A model generated the notes under the pieces. It had not been told where the DNA came from. It saw nothing but the letters and a program-made list of their open reading frames with translations, and ran no database searches. The position numbers were made by a program, and so were the translations under genes. A stretch of DNA of 64,000 nt from Streptomyces sp. NBC_01142 (GTDB taxonomy: Bacteria; Actinomycetota; Actinomycetes; Streptomycetales; Streptomycetaceae), in assembly GCF_026341125.1 (NCBI RefSeq), contig NZ_JAPEOR010000002.1:1550001-1614000 (forward strand), in the 5' to 3' direction. Within the stretch, counting starts at the first letter, position 1; each line of letters begins with the position of its first letter. Shown here piece by piece: positions 26,358 through 35,649 of this stretch.

Positions 26358-28178
26358 TCATTCGACCTTGTAGTCCTGCCCGAGCACGACCGAGACATCG
26401 GCGTTCGTGACCGCCTTGCCCTTCTTCACGGCGCTCGCCGGCAGCCCCAGGGTCTTGGCGACCTCCACGGCCTTGGCCTTCTGCGCCTCGTCTCCATAGG
26501 TGACCTGCGAGGACGACGCCGTGTCGGCCTTGCCTCCGTCGATGACCGCGTAGCCGCCGTTGACCAGGGAGATCCGCGCGGCCTCCGTGGCGCCGGTGCT
26601 GCCGGTGGCGTTCTTGATGCCCACACGGACGGCCGCGCCCTTCTCCGGTGCGGTGACCGAGCCGCCCAGGACGTCCTTGACGACGCTGTTGGCGGTCTGC
26701 TGGGTGAGAGTGCCGTCCTGCTGCACCGGGAGCACCGCCGTCTTGTAGTCGCCGCCCTTGGCGTGCTCGGCGAGCTTGGCGAGCGAGGCGCCCAGGTCGC
26801 TCTCGCGCAGGGACGGGTCGAGGATCTGCGCCAGCGTCTCCACGGCGAGGGTCGCGGACTTCGGGTCGTCCGGGAACTTCCGCAGGACGCCCTGCATGAC
26901 CTGGCCGAAGCGCTGGAGCTGCTTCGCCTCGGCCTCGCCGGGCCCGAGGTAGGTGGCGTAGGCGACGGCCATCCGCCCGTTCAGTGTCTGGTTCTCGCCC
27001 TTCTTCACCACCGGCTCCTGGCCCTTCTTGGCGGCGGGCACCTCGGTGTCGGTGGTCAGGTCGATACTGCCGACCTGCTCGACCAGATTCTCCAGATACG
27101 GAGTGTCCAGCCGCCAGGTGCCGGTGATCTTGGCTCCGAGGAGGGAGCCGATCGCCTCGCGGGTGCCTGTGGAACCGTCGTCCTCGACGGACTTGCCCAG
27201 CGTGGTGGCGGTGCCGTCGTCGTTGCCGACGGAGAGCGCGTTGGGGAGCAGGACGGTGGTGCCCTGCTCGGTGGTGACGTTGTCGACAAGGAGGGCCGTG
27301 GAGGTGCCCTCCTTCTTGGTGTTGTGCAGATGCACCACGATCACGTCCCGCTGCTGCGGGCCGGTGGCCGTGTTGTTCTTCTGGCCGGAGTCCGAGAAGC
27401 CGGGCAGCTTGCCGGCGGACCAGAGGTAGCCGACACCTCCCACGACCGCGAGCGCCAGGACGACCGCGAGCGCGACGACGCGGTTCTTGCTCCGGCGCTT
27501 GGCCTCCTCGCGGCGTTCGGAGCGGCTCTCGGTGAACTTCAGCCAGTCGATGACGTCTTCGGAGTCCTCGTCCGGCTCCTCGATGAAGGAGAACTGCTCG
27601 GTCCGGTAGTCCCGGTCGGCCGCGGGACGGCGCTGCTCGGGCACGACGGCCTGCTCCGGCGCGGGCGCCGAAGGCGCGGGCGGGGCGGGCTGCTGCTGCT
27701 GCTGCTGCTGCGACTGCGACTGATATTGCTGCTGTGCCTGGTGTTGCTGCTGCTGTTGCTGTGCCTGATATTGCTGCTGCTGATCCTGTTGCTGTTGCTG
27801 TTGCTGGTGCTGGTGTTGCTGCTGCTGCGGGAAGTTCCACTGTTGGGTGGTGTCGACGGCCGCGGGCTGCCGGCCCGTGTCGTAGCCGTAGCCCTCGTAC
27901 CCGTACTCCTGGCTCTGCGGCTGCTGGGGCTGCGGCTGCTGGCTGCCGTACGGGTCGTACTGCTGGGGCTGGGCGTACGGGTCGTATCCGTAACCCTGGT
28001 CCTGATGGCGGCCCTGGTCGTGACCCTGGCTCTGCGGCTGCTGAGAGTGCTGCGGCTGCTGCTGCGCGTAGGGGTCGTACTGCTGGGGCTGCTGATACAC
28101 CGGCTGCCCGTACTCGTCGTAGCCGATGATCTGCGGCTGCTGGTAGTACGGGTCGTACGGATTCTGCTGGTCGTTCAC
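26358..28178 (-). CDS. LytR-CpsA-Psr (LCP)-like protein with LytR_C domain and Gln-rich N-terminus
   Basis: A 606-residue protein. Residues 1-180 are a glutamine/tyrosine/proline-rich cytoplasmic region, and one membrane helix lies near 231-252 (VVALAVVLALAVVGGVGYLW). An extracellular LCP-like domain follows (about 265-450; note NQTLNGRMAVAYATY), then a LytR_C domain. LCP proteins transfer wall polymers from a lipid carrier to peptidoglycan. By eye the arginines and aspartate of the usual LCP core are not conserved here. The position between rsfS and nadD matches, from memory, SCO2578 (PdtA) of S. coelicolor; this was not checked. GTG 28178 is preceded by GGAGAGGGG. Confidence 0.85.
   Translation of the reverse strand: MNDQQNPYDPYYQQPQIIGYDEYGQPVYQQPQQYDPYAQQQPQHSQQPQSQGHDQGRHQDQGYGYDPYAQPQQYDPYGSQQPQPQQPQSQEYGYEGYGYDTGRQPAAVDTTQQWNFPQQQQHQHQQQQQQQDQQQQYQAQQQQQQHQAQQQYQSQSQQQQQQQPAPPAPSAPAPEQAVVPEQRRPAADRDYRTEQFSFIEEPDEDSEDVIDWLKFTESRSERREEAKRRSKNRVVALAVVLALAVVGGVGYLWSAGKLPGFSDSGQKNNTATGPQQRDVIVVHLHNTKKEGTSTALLVDNVTTEQGTTVLLPNALSVGNDDGTATTLGKSVEDDGSTGTREAIGSLLGAKITGTWRLDTPYLENLVEQVGSIDLTTDTEVPAAKKGQEPVVKKGENQTLNGRMAVAYATYLGPGEAEAKQLQRFGQVMQGVLRKFPDDPKSATLAVETLAQILDPSLRESDLGASLAKLAEHAKGGDYKTAVLPVQQDGTLTQQTANSVVKDVLGGSVTAPEKGAAVRVGIKNATGSTGATEAARISLVNGGYAVIDGGKADTASSSQVTYGDEAQKAKAVEVAKTLGLPASAVKKGKAVTNADVSVVLGQDYKVE
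27690..27835. repeat. Glutamine-codon microsatellite
   Basis: Long runs of CTG/TTG triplets on the plus strand, read as CAG/CAA on the coding strand, encode the poly-Gln parts of the LCP-like protein. Such low-complexity DNA is likely to vary in length between strains. Confidence 0.85.
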
Positions 28179-28197
28179 CGGTGCCCCTCTCCGTGGC

Positions 28198-28821
28198 TCA
28201 TTCGCCGCGGTACAACTGGCGCTTGTCGATGTAGCGCACCACACCGTCCGGCACCAGATACCAGACCGGATCGCCCTTGGCGACCCTCGCCCGGCAGTCG
28301 GTGGACGAGATGGCCAGTGCCGGGACCTCCACCAGAGAGACCCCGCCCTCGGGCAGTCCGTCGTCCGTCAGGTCGTGACCCGGACGAGTCACACCGATGA
28401 AGTGGGCGAGCGAGAACAGCTCGGGTGCGTTCCGCCAGCCGAGGATCTGGGAGAGCGCGTCGGCTCCGGTGATGAAGAAAAGATCCGCGTCGTCATTGAG
28501 GGAGCGCAGGTCCCGCAGCGTATCGATCGTGTACGTCGGCCCGCCGCGGTCGATATCGATACGGCTCACCGAGAACTGCGGGTTGGACGCCGTGGCGATG
28601 ACCGTCATCAGATAGCGGTCCTCGGCCGGAGAGACCGCCCTGTGAGTCTTCTGCCACGGCTGCCCGGTCGGTACGAACACCACCTCGTCGAGGTGGAACA
28701 GAGCGGCCACCTCGCTGGCGGCCACCAGGTGTCCATGGTGGATCGGGTCGAACGTCCCGCCCATTACGCCGATCCGGCGCCTTCCGGAAACGGAACCGCG
28801 AGACACTTCCTGCTCTCCCAT
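28198..28821 (-). CDS. nadD: Nicotinate-nucleotide adenylyltransferase
   Basis: A 207-residue enzyme of NAD synthesis that adenylates nicotinate mononucleotide. The nucleotidyltransferase motif [15 protein letters not shown] lies near residue 21 and the C-terminal [13 protein letters not shown] corresponds to the ISSTxxR motif. ATG 28821 begins [10 protein letters not shown], as expected for streptomycete proteins; the upstream frame is not family-like. It precedes the LCP-like gene by 19 bases on the same strand and is likely co-transcribed with it, rsfS and the phosphatase. Confidence 0.95.
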   Translation of the reverse strand: MGEQEVSRGSVSGRRRIGVMGGTFDPIHHGHLVAASEVAALFHLDEVVFVPTGQPWQKTHRAVSPAEDRYLMTVIATASNPQFSVSRIDIDRGGPTYTIDTLRDLRSLNDDADLFFITGADALSQILGWRNAPELFSLAHFIGVTRPGHDLTDDGLPEGGVSLVEVPALAISSTDCRARVAKGDPVWYLVPDGVVRYIDKRQLYRGE

Positions 28822-28859
28822 GCGTGCAGAGCCTACTGGCACGGCTCTACGACTCCGAC

Positions 28860-29021
28860 TCAGCGGTCGCGGTTGAAGCGGGTGGTGATCCACAGCAGCA
28901 GAAGGAGCGCGAGGAGCGCGCCGCCGCCGGTGAGGTAGGGACTGAGGCTTTCGTGGTTGCCACCGTGCTCGGTGCCCTCGGCGAGAGTGACCAGGTTGGC
29001 AGCGGTGCTGGCGAGGCTCAT
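28860..29021 (-). CDS. Small single-pass membrane protein
   Basis: A 53-residue protein with one C-terminal membrane helix ([15 protein letters not shown]) and a short basic end NRDR. The N-terminal half ([16 protein letters not shown]) is weakly hydrophobic. ATG 29021 is chosen by position, though its ribosome binding site is weak; an upstream start at 29126 is less likely. It lies directly upstream of nadD on the same strand (38-base gap) and is probably the first gene of that operon. Short proteins with this ending occur at the same place in related genomes, from memory. The function is unknown. Confidence 0.75.
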   Translation of the reverse strand: MSLASTAANLVTLAEGTEHGGNHESLSPYLTGGGALLALLLLLWITTRFNRDR

Positions 29022-29202
29022 CTTCGGCAGGACCAATCGATCGGGAGTCGGAGCTCGGGAGTCGGAGCTGCGAGTCGGAGCGGAGACGTCGCGCACATCG
29101 TATGCGGGCCGCCCGGGCACGCTCACGTCGACTCAGTCGTTGTTCCGGTCGTCGCCGCCGTCTTCGCCGTGGCTGCGCAGCAGAAACCAGGCGAGCAGGG
29201 CG

Positions 29203-29211
29203 TTATCCACA
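29203..29211 (+). promoter_or_regulatory. Single DnaA-box-like 9-mer
   Basis: TTATCCACA, the E. coli DnaA consensus, about 80 bases before the M48 peptidase gene. It is a lone site, so chance is possible. Confidence 0.25.
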
Positions 29212-29290
29212 GCCCCCGGCGCACGGTGGCTCCAGCACCTACGCTGGGGTCCGTCAGGGGGACGAGCCAGGACTCGCACCAACAGGGGGC

Positions 29291-30394
29291 ATGATGACCG
29301 AAAGCAGTCACGAGAACGTACCGAGCAGGCAGCGCAAGCGCTTCCCGGGCATCTCTTCACGGGCGTACGAACATCCGGCGGACCGTTCGGCGCTCGTCGC
29401 CCTGCGCAAGCTCAGCGGATTCGACACCGTTTTCAAGGCGCTGAGCGGACTGCTGCCGGAGCGCAGCCTGCGACTGCTCTTCCTCTCCGATTCGGTGCGG
29501 GTGAGCGACGCACAGTTCGCGCATCTGAACACCATGCTGCGGGACGCCTGCTACATCCTGGACCTGGAGAAGGTCCCGGCCATGTACGTCACCCAGGATC
29601 CGCGGCCCAACGCCATGTGTATCGGTCTGGACGAGCCGATCATCGTGGTCACGACCGGGCTGGTGGAGCTTCTCGACGAGGAGGAGATGCGGGCGGTCGT
29701 CGGGCACGAGGTGGGCCATGCGCTCTCCGGCCACTCCGTCTACCGCACGATCCTGCTCTTCCTCACCAGTCTGGCCCTGAAGATCGCCTGGATCCCCCTC
29801 GGCAATGTCGCGATCATGGCGATCGTGATGGCGCTGCGCGAGTGGTTCCGCAAGTCGGAGCTTTCGGCGGACCGCGCCGGGCTGCTGGTCGGCCAGGACC
29901 TGCAAGCCTCGATGCGCGGCCTGATGAAGATCGCGGGCGGCAACCACCTGCACGAAATGAATGTCGACGCGTTCCTGGCGCAGGCCGAGGAGTACGAGGC
30001 CGGCGGCGATCTGCGCGACTCGGTGCTGAAGATTATGAACGTGCTCCCCCGCTCGCACCCGTTCACCACGGTGCGTGCCGCGGAGCTGAAGAAGTGGGCC
30101 GAAAGCCGCGACTACCAGCGGATCCATGACGGCCACTACCCGCGCCGTACGGAGGACAAGGACACCTCGGTATCCGACTCCTTCCGCGAGTCCGCCTCGC
30201 ACTACGCCGACACGGTGCGCACGAGCAAGGATCCGCTGATGAAGCTGGTCGGCGACATAGCGGGCGGTGCGGGCGACCTGGGCGGCAAGCTGCGGGACAA
30301 GTTCACCGGCGCGGGCACCAGCAGCGGTGGGAGCTCCGGCGGCAATGGGAGCGCGCCGAAGACCGACGGCGGTGCCGGTCAGGGCGAGAGCTGA
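29291..30394 (+). CDS. M48 family zinc metallopeptidase (HtpX-like)
   Basis: A 367-residue membrane peptidase. The zinc motif HEVGH occurs in VVGHEVGHALSGH near residue 138. The third ligand glutamate is in SELSADRAG near 196. Two hydrophobic segments flank the loop after the HExxH (TILLFLTSLALKIAWIPLGN and AIMAIVMALREWF), as in HtpX-type quality-control proteases. The last 60 residues are Gly/Ser-rich. ATG 29291 and ATG 29294 both follow AGGGGG. It is convergent with the next gene, and a 32-bp tandem duplication covers both stops. Confidence 0.92.
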   Translation: MMTESSHENVPSRQRKRFPGISSRAYEHPADRSALVALRKLSGFDTVFKALSGLLPERSLRLLFLSDSVRVSDAQFAHLNTMLRDACYILDLEKVPAMYVTQDPRPNAMCIGLDEPIIVVTTGLVELLDEEEMRAVVGHEVGHALSGHSVYRTILLFLTSLALKIAWIPLGNVAIMAIVMALREWFRKSELSADRAGLLVGQDLQASMRGLMKIAGGNHLHEMNVDAFLAQAEEYEAGGDLRDSVLKIMNVLPRSHPFTTVRAAELKKWAESRDYQRIHDGHYPRRTEDKDTSVSDSFRESASHYADTVRTSKDPLMKLVGDIAGGAGDLGGKLRDKFTGAGTSSGGSSGGNGSAPKTDGGAGQGES

Positions 30395-30438
30395 GCTCCG
30401 GGCGCCCCGGTCAGGGCGAGGGCTGAGCTCCGGGCGCC
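30375..30438. repeat. 32-bp tandem duplication over two convergent stop codons
   Basis: 30375-30406 is repeated at 30407-30438 with one mismatch. The first copy encodes the end of the M48 peptidase and its TGA; the second encodes the C-terminus and stop of the opposing gene. Confidence 0.9.
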
Positions 30439-31487
30439 AGCGACCCGCAGAGCGCGGCGGTGGCCCGGCCCGGCGCATACGGGTCGGTGCCCGCCGGACC
30501 GCTCCCGTCGGCCCGCTGGCCGGCAAGCAGCGGGCGCAGAGTGCCCGAAGTGTCCGCCGAGCATGCCTGCGGGCCGGCCTGGACATAGCTGACCAGCAGT
30601 TCCGCGCGGTGGTGGCGCAGATCGTCCCGGTCGAAGCGGAAGTGCAGTTCGCGGCGGACGGTGAAGAGTGAGGCCTCGCTCGACTGCGGCTCGCCCGCCG
30701 CGGCCCGCCGCAGCGCATAGGTGAAGGTGTGGTCCGACGTCACCTCCAGGGCGTCGGACCGCGTCTCGGTGACCTGCAGCGTGCCCTGCACCCGCACCTC
30801 GTCCCCGGCCAGCGCCACCTTGGCGGGGTCGTAGCGCACCAGCCAGCCGGCGGCGGCATGGCGCCCGTCGCCGGCCGGGGACGCGATGCTGCGGTCGAAC
30901 TGCTCCAGCTGGTCCGGGTCGAGCAGCACCCGCACCGGCCGCACCGCGCCGCCGGTGAGCACATCGGGGTCGAGCGAGGACTCCACGAGGTAGTCCTTGG
31001 CGGTGGTCAGCGCGGTCATCACCTGGCTCTCCGAGAAGTGCGCGGTGCGCCGGGCGGCGGGCAGGGTGACGCCGGAGGCTCCGATGCGGAACTGGGCGGC
31101 GGGGCTGTGCGCATAGAGCTGCGCGGGGGCGCCGCCGGGGACCCGGCCCTGCGGCGCGAGCGGGACCACCGTGATGCGCAGCGGTTCGACGCGCTTGGCG
31201 GATGACGTCGGGTAGGGGTGCCGGACGCCCAGATAGATCGCTGTTCCGAAGGCGATCGAGATCAGCAGGACGAACAACAGGATCTGCTTGGAGGCTTTCC
31301 GGCCCTTCCAGGCGGGGAGGCTGCGCACGGCTCGCGCGTGCTCGCCCATGCGCTCCACGGCGGAGAACTCCTGCACCCGGGCAGCCCGTACAAACGCTTC
31401 GTCGAAGACGACGGACCGGTACTCGTCCTCACCACCGCCGGGGAGTCCCTCGGGTGTCCCCTCGGGCGGGTCTCTGCGCCCAGCCAT
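30411..31487 (-). CDS. Single-pass membrane protein, paralogue A of a tandem pair
   Basis: A 358-residue protein. The N-terminal cytoplasmic region carries EYRSVVFDEAFVRAARVQEF and AVERMGEHARAVRSLP. A membrane helix lies near residues 68-88 (ILLFVLLISIAFGTAIYLGV), and the extracellular part is rich in beta-strand and ends in a low-complexity tail. The N-terminal SVVFDEAFVRAA motif recurs in the upstream gene. No enzyme motif is recognised. It appears to be co-oriented with its paralogue and proA. Candidate role: membrane component of wall growth, by position only. Confidence 0.75.
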   Translation of the reverse strand: MAGRRDPPEGTPEGLPGGGEDEYRSVVFDEAFVRAARVQEFSAVERMGEHARAVRSLPAWKGRKASKQILLFVLLISIAFGTAIYLGVRHPYPTSSAKRVEPLRITVVPLAPQGRVPGGAPAQLYAHSPAAQFRIGASGVTLPAARRTAHFSESQVMTALTTAKDYLVESSLDPDVLTGGAVRPVRVLLDPDQLEQFDRSIASPAGDGRHAAAGWLVRYDPAKVALAGDEVRVQGTLQVTETRSDALEVTSDHTFTYALRRAAAGEPQSSEASLFTVRRELHFRFDRDDLRHHRAELLVSYVQAGPQACSADTSGTLRPLLAGQRADGSGPAGTDPYAPGRATAALCGSLAPGAQPSP

Positions 31488-31574
31488 ACTTTCAGGTTAG
31501 GTCCGGCAGGGCCACGATAAACGCCCTGGTACACGACAAGTTCTGACGAGATCTCCCGCAGTCGCTCAGGGGGA

Positions 31575-32186
31575 TCAGGGCGTGCGGGGATCGGCGGATA
31601 CGGGCGGCGCCGAGTACTCGGCGGAGGCGGAGGGCCCGCCGATGCGGTCCGTGGCGGAGCTGCTCGTGGGTGCGGTGTCGACGCCGGTCGTCGCGGGCGG
31701 CGGCACCCGGTCCTGACGGTTGGCCGCGGCTCCCCGGTAGACGGCCGTGAAGGCGAGGGCGACCATCCCGATGCCCATCACCAGGGCCAGGATCCAGGCC
31801 ACCGGGCGGTGCCAGCGGGCCGTTCCGCGGTAGGGGCGCAGGGCGCCGCCATGCCGTCCGTACGGGCCGCCGTACTCGTCGTCGGGGTCCCCGCCGTCAT
31901 CGTCGTCGTACGCCCGGCCACGGCCGTACTCGCCACCGTCGTCGTACTCGTCGTAGAGATCGTCGTCGGACGGCCCGCCGCCGGATCTGGAGCGGGTGGC
32001 CTCGGCCTCGGCGCGCGCCTGGGCGGCCGCGAGCAGCCGCTCCACAGCGGTCGGCTCGTGGATCTCGGCGGCTCGTACGAAGTCCTCGTCGAACACCACG
32101 GAGGCGAAGTCCTCGTCCGCGCCCCCGCGGTCGTCGTCGGGCTCCCAGCCGTCCGGGAACGGCCTGCCCCCCACGTCGTCCGGCAC
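31575..32186 (-). CDS. Single-pass membrane protein, paralogue B of a tandem pair
   Basis: A 203-residue protein whose first 60 residues contain DFASVVFDEDFVRAAEIHEP and AVERLLAAAQ, close to the sequence of its downstream neighbour. A very acidic tyrosine/aspartate/glycine-rich stretch follows (DDDLYDEYDDGGEYG), then one membrane helix (VAWILALVMGIGMVALAFTA) and a short Ser/Thr/Pro-rich outside tail. No domain is recognised. The gap to the downstream gene is 87 bases and to proA 216 bases. The shared motif suggests both proteins meet the same cytoplasmic partner. Confidence 0.75.
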   Translation of the reverse strand: MPDDVGGRPFPDGWEPDDDRGGADEDFASVVFDEDFVRAAEIHEPTAVERLLAAAQARAEAEATRSRSGGGPSDDDLYDEYDDGGEYGRGRAYDDDDGGDPDDEYGGPYGRHGGALRPYRGTARWHRPVAWILALVMGIGMVALAFTAVYRGAAANRQDRVPPPATTGVDTAPTSSSATDRIGGPSASAEYSAPPVSADPRTP

Positions 32187-32317
32187 GCCTTCAGAGTAGA
32201 CCGGGGCGGTCGGTTTGGGCAGGGAGAGCGTGAACTCTCCCTGCGCGGGTGACGCCTCGCGCCGCGCCCTTGACAGCTGCCGGCAGTTGCCCGGGCGACC
32301 ACGGGAAACGGCGATCG

Positions 32318-32411
32318 GTCGGTCACCCGGCCACCGGGCCGGTCACCGGGGCAGCCATCGCGGCAGCCACCGGGGCGATCACCGGGGCAGCCACCGGGGC
32401 GGTCACCGGGT
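32318..32411. repeat. 12-bp tandem minisatellite at the proA 3' end
   Basis: About seven imperfect 12-base units of the form CAGCCACCGGGG / CGGTCACCGGGG run up to and over the proA stop at 32403. They have no open frame of their own that looks real. Confidence 0.85.
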
Positions 32412-33686
32412 GTGACCGTCTCCTGTCACGATGTACTTCGTCGAGGTCAGCTCCGGCAGGCCCATGGGCCCACGCGCGTGCAGCTTCTGGGTGGAGATTC
32501 CGATCTCGGCGCCGAATCCGAACTGGCCGCCGTCCGTGAAACGGGTGGACGCGTTCACCGCGACCGTCGTGGAATCCACCAACTGGGTGAAGCGGCGGGC
32601 CGCGGCCTGCGAGGTGGTGACGATCGCCTCGGTGTGCCCGGAGGACCAGAGGCGGATGTGGGCGACGGCCGCGTCCAGCGAGTCGACGACGGCGGCGGCA
32701 ATGTCGTAGGAGAGGTACTCCGTCTCCCAGTCCTCGGCCGTGGCCGCCACGAGGGTGGCCTTGGTGCCTTCGCCGTATGCCAGGACCCGCTCGTCGCCGT
32801 GCACAGTCACACCGGCCGCGGCCAGCGCGTCCAGGGCACGCGGCAGGAAGTCGGCCGCGACGTCCTGGTGGACGAGCAGCGTCTCGGCAGCGTTGCAGAC
32901 GCTCGGGCGCTGCGCCTTGGAGTTGATCAGGATGTCGACGGCCATGTCGAGGTCGGTCTGGGCGTCGACATACACATGGCAGTTGCCGGTGCCGGTCTCG
33001 ATCACGGGGACGACGGACTCCTCGACGACCGTACGGATCAGCGAGGCTCCGCCGCGCGGGATCAGTACGTCGACCAGGCCGCGGGCGCGCATCAGCTCCC
33101 GTACGGACTCCCGGCTCTCACCGGGCACCAGCTGCACGGCGTCGGCCGGCAGACCTGAGCCTCCGACCGCGTCCCGCAGGACCTTCACCAGCGCGGTGTT
33201 GGAGGAGTACGCGGAGGACGAGCCGCGCAGCAGCACGGCGTTGCCGGACTTCAGGCAGAGGGCTGCGGCGTCCACCGTGACGTTCGGGCGGGCCTCGTAG
33301 ATGATCCCGACGACGCCGAGGGGGACCCGCACCTGGCGCAGGTCGATACCGTTGGGCAGCGTCGAGCCGCGCACCACCTCACCGACCGGGTCGGGCAGCG
33401 CGGCCACGTGCCGTACGTCGGCGGCGATGGCCCGCACCCGCTCCGGGGTCAGCGTGAGCCGGTCGATGACCGACTCGCTGGTCCCGGCCTCCCGGGCGCG
33501 CGTGATGTCCTCGGCGTTCGCCGCGACGATCTCGCTCGCACGGACCTCGAGCGCGTCCGCGATCGCCAGCAGCGCGTCGTCCTTCGCCGAACGCGGCAGC
33601 GGCGCGAGGTCGGCGGCAGCGGCCCTGGCCCGATAGGCGGCCTGGGCGACCGGGGAGAGGTTGTCGTACGGCGAGAGCGAGGTCAT
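32403..33686 (-). CDS. proA: Gamma-glutamyl phosphate reductase
   Basis: A 427-residue NADPH-dependent enzyme of proline synthesis, aldehyde dehydrogenase fold. The catalytic cysteine is in [16 protein letters not shown] near residue 255, and family stretches [20 protein letters not shown] and [10 protein letters not shown] are intact. ATG 33686 starts [20 protein letters not shown], as expected; the upstream extension is not family-like. It lies in a proB, unknown gene, proA order on one strand. Confidence 0.96.
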   Translation of the reverse strand: MTSLSPYDNLSPVAQAAYRARAAAADLAPLPRSAKDDALLAIADALEVRASEIVAANAEDITRAREAGTSESVIDRLTLTPERVRAIAADVRHVAALPDPVGEVVRGSTLPNGIDLRQVRVPLGVVGIIYEARPNVTVDAAALCLKSGNAVLLRGSSSAYSSNTALVKVLRDAVGGSGLPADAVQLVPGESRESVRELMRARGLVDVLIPRGGASLIRTVVEESVVPVIETGTGNCHVYVDAQTDLDMAVDILINSKAQRPSVCNAAETLLVHQDVAADFLPRALDALAAAGVTVHGDERVLAYGEGTKATLVAATAEDWETEYLSYDIAAAVVDSLDAAVAHIRLWSSGHTEAIVTTSQAAARRFTQLVDSTTVAVNASTRFTDGGQFGFGAEIGISTQKLHARGPMGLPELTSTKYIVTGDGHTR

Positions 33687-33750
33687 ACCCGCAGGGTAAT
33701 GGCCTCCCCGCGGGCATCCATCACCTATCCCGTACTGCGAGACGGAAGGC

Positions 33751-34203
33751 TCAGAAGGGGTGTACGCCCACCGGGGCCGCCGGCGGCGGGCCGTAGCCCT
33801 CCGCGATGCGCTGGTGGTACGTCTGGCGGTCGATGACCTCCAGGCCCACGATCTCCCACGGCGGCAGTCTGGCGCTCGAGCGGTGCTCGCCCCACAGTCG
33901 CAGTGCCACGGCCGCCGCGTCGTGCAGGTCCCGCGCCTCCTCCCAGTAGCGGATCTCCGCGTGATCGTTGGCATACCTGCTGGTCAGCAGGAAGGGATGG
34001 TCGTGCGCGAGCTGTTCCAGACCGCGGCGGACCTCCTTCAGCGGGGCCTCGGCGCCGGAGACGCTGAGCGTGATGTGCCAGAGCTTGGACAGCACGTGCT
34101 CGTCGCCGTACGTGCCCGTCTCCGCTCCCGTCTCCCCGCTCTCTTCTCCGTCGTCGAAGTCTGGGCCCGCTCCGACGCTGGTCAGGGTTCGTTCCTCGCC
34201 CAC
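33751..34203 (-). CDS. Conserved hypothetical protein between proB and proA
   Basis: A 150-residue protein whose core [40 protein letters not shown] and [19 protein letters not shown] suggests a small alpha/beta domain of ferredoxin-like fold. The first 40 residues are acidic and poorly structured. GTG 34203 is a reasoned choice; the frame is open to 34326 without family character. It sits between the two proline genes on the same strand, so it may be co-expressed with them. It is not a proline enzyme and its role is unknown. Confidence 0.75.
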   Translation of the reverse strand: MGEERTLTSVGAGPDFDDGEESGETGAETGTYGDEHVLSKLWHITLSVSGAEAPLKEVRRGLEQLAHDHPFLLTSRYANDHAEIRYWEEARDLHDAAAVALRLWGEHRSSARLPPWEIVGLEVIDRQTYHQRIAEGYGPPPAAPVGVHPF

Positions 34204-34401
34204 GGCCCTACGGGCGTGAGGGATGCCCACACTCCCTCGGGGCACATCCCCTGGGCGCGCTCGTCTCACCGGCGGCCTCCTGTTGCATGCGTCGTGTTGC
34301 TGTCCCCCGCCATTGCTCCGCAACAAAGTTGACCAGTCCGGCGCGGAACGTGGGGCGCTTTTGGTGAAGGTCTCTGCCCCGAGGCCGGACTTTCAGCCGT
34401 T

Positions 34402-35529
34402 TCAGGGGTGCAGGACGACCAGATCGTCCCTGTGTACGACTTCCCGCTCGTAGGCCGCCCCCAGCTCCTTGGCCAGCTCCCTGGTGGAGCGGCCGAGCAG
34501 TTGCGGGATCTCCTTGGCATCGAAGTTGACGAGCCCGCGGGCCACGGCCCGGCCCGTGGTGTCGCGCAGCTCGACCGGGTCCCCGGCGCTGAACTCGCCC
34601 TCGACCGCGGCGATCCCGGCCGCCAGGAGCGACTTCTTGCCCTCCACGACGGCCCGTACCGCGCCGTCGTCGAGGGTCAGCGCGCCCTGTGGGGTGGAGG
34701 CGTGGGCGAGCCAGAGCAGCCGGTCGGCGGAGCGGCGTCCGGTGCTGCGGAAGTACGTGCCGGTGGCGCGGCCCGCGAGGGCGTCGGCGGCGCGGCTGGC
34801 GGAGGTGAGGACCACGGGGACGCCCGCGGCCGCCGCGATCCTGGCCGCCTCCACCTTGGTGACCATGCCGCCGGTGCCGACGCCTGCCTTGCCCGCGCTG
34901 CCGATCTGCACATGGGCGATGTCCTCGGGGCCGCGTACTTCCTCGATCCGCGAGGTGCCCGGCTTGGCCGGATCGCCGTCGTAGAGCCCGTCGACGTCCG
35001 AGAGGAGGACCAGCAGATCGGCCCGTACGAGATGGGCGACGAGCGCGGCCAGCCGGTCGTTGTCGCCGAAGCGGATCTCGTCCGTCGCCACGGTGTCGTT
35101 CTCGTTGACGACCGGGACGGCGCCCATGGCCAGCAGTTGGTCGAGGGTCCGGTAGGCGTTGCGGTAGTGGGCGCGACGGCTGGTGTCGTCGGCGGTGAGG
35201 AGCACCTGTCCGACGCGTACGCCGTAGCGCGCGAAGGAGGCGGTGTAGCGGGCGACGAGCAGGCCCTGACCGACGCTGGCGGCGGCCTGCTGGCGGGCGA
35301 GGTCCTTGGGGCGGCGGGCGAGGCCCAGTGGCGCGAGGCCGGCGGCGATGGCGCCGGAGGAGACCAGCACTATCTCCTTCTCGCCGCCGCTGCGGATGTT
35401 GGCGAGTACGTCGACGAGAGCGTCCACGCGGTCGGCGTCGAGTCCGCCGGAGGCGGTGGTCAGGGAGGACGAGCCGACCTTGACGACGATCCTGCGGGCT
35501 TGCGTTACCTGCTGTCTTGCCACTGTCAC
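34402..35529 (-). CDS. proB: Glutamate 5-kinase
   Basis: A 375-residue enzyme that phosphorylates glutamate in the first step of proline synthesis. The amino-acid kinase domain shows IVVKVGSSSLTTASGG near residue 14, PVVNENDTVATDEIRFGDND near 142 and AGVGTGGMVTKVEAA near 215. A PUA domain forms the C-terminus (about 280-365). GTG 35529 or GTG 35523 may be the start; no strong ribosome binding site decides it. It is the first gene of the proB-proA group. Confidence 0.96.
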   Translation of the reverse strand: MTVARQQVTQARRIVVKVGSSSLTTASGGLDADRVDALVDVLANIRSGGEKEIVLVSSGAIAAGLAPLGLARRPKDLARQQAAASVGQGLLVARYTASFARYGVRVGQVLLTADDTSRRAHYRNAYRTLDQLLAMGAVPVVNENDTVATDEIRFGDNDRLAALVAHLVRADLLVLLSDVDGLYDGDPAKPGTSRIEEVRGPEDIAHVQIGSAGKAGVGTGGMVTKVEAARIAAAAGVPVVLTSASRAADALAGRATGTYFRSTGRRSADRLLWLAHASTPQGALTLDDGAVRAVVEGKKSLLAAGIAAVEGEFSAGDPVELRDTTGRAVARGLVNFDAKEIPQLLGRSTRELAKELGAAYEREVVHRDDLVVLHP

Positions 35530-35590
35530 AGGGCCGAATCTATGTCAGGGCGGGCGCGGGGCGCGCATGCATTCCGATCGCTGGACATCC

Positions 35591-35642
35591 GGTCCCCGCC
35601 GCCGCGGCCCTGGTGGCGGGCGGCGTCGCGGCGGCGGGGACC
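35591..35642 (-). terminator. Terminator of the secreted protein gene
   Basis: Perfect 16-bp arms (35591-35606 and 35627-35642) just after the stop at 35650, ahead of proB on the same strand. Confidence 0.8.
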
Positions 35643-35649
35643 GGCTGCG

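Noticed and set aside
32318..32411. Possible CRISPR or attachment site
   Set aside because: 12-base contiguous units without spacers and no integrase; a minisatellite is sufficient.
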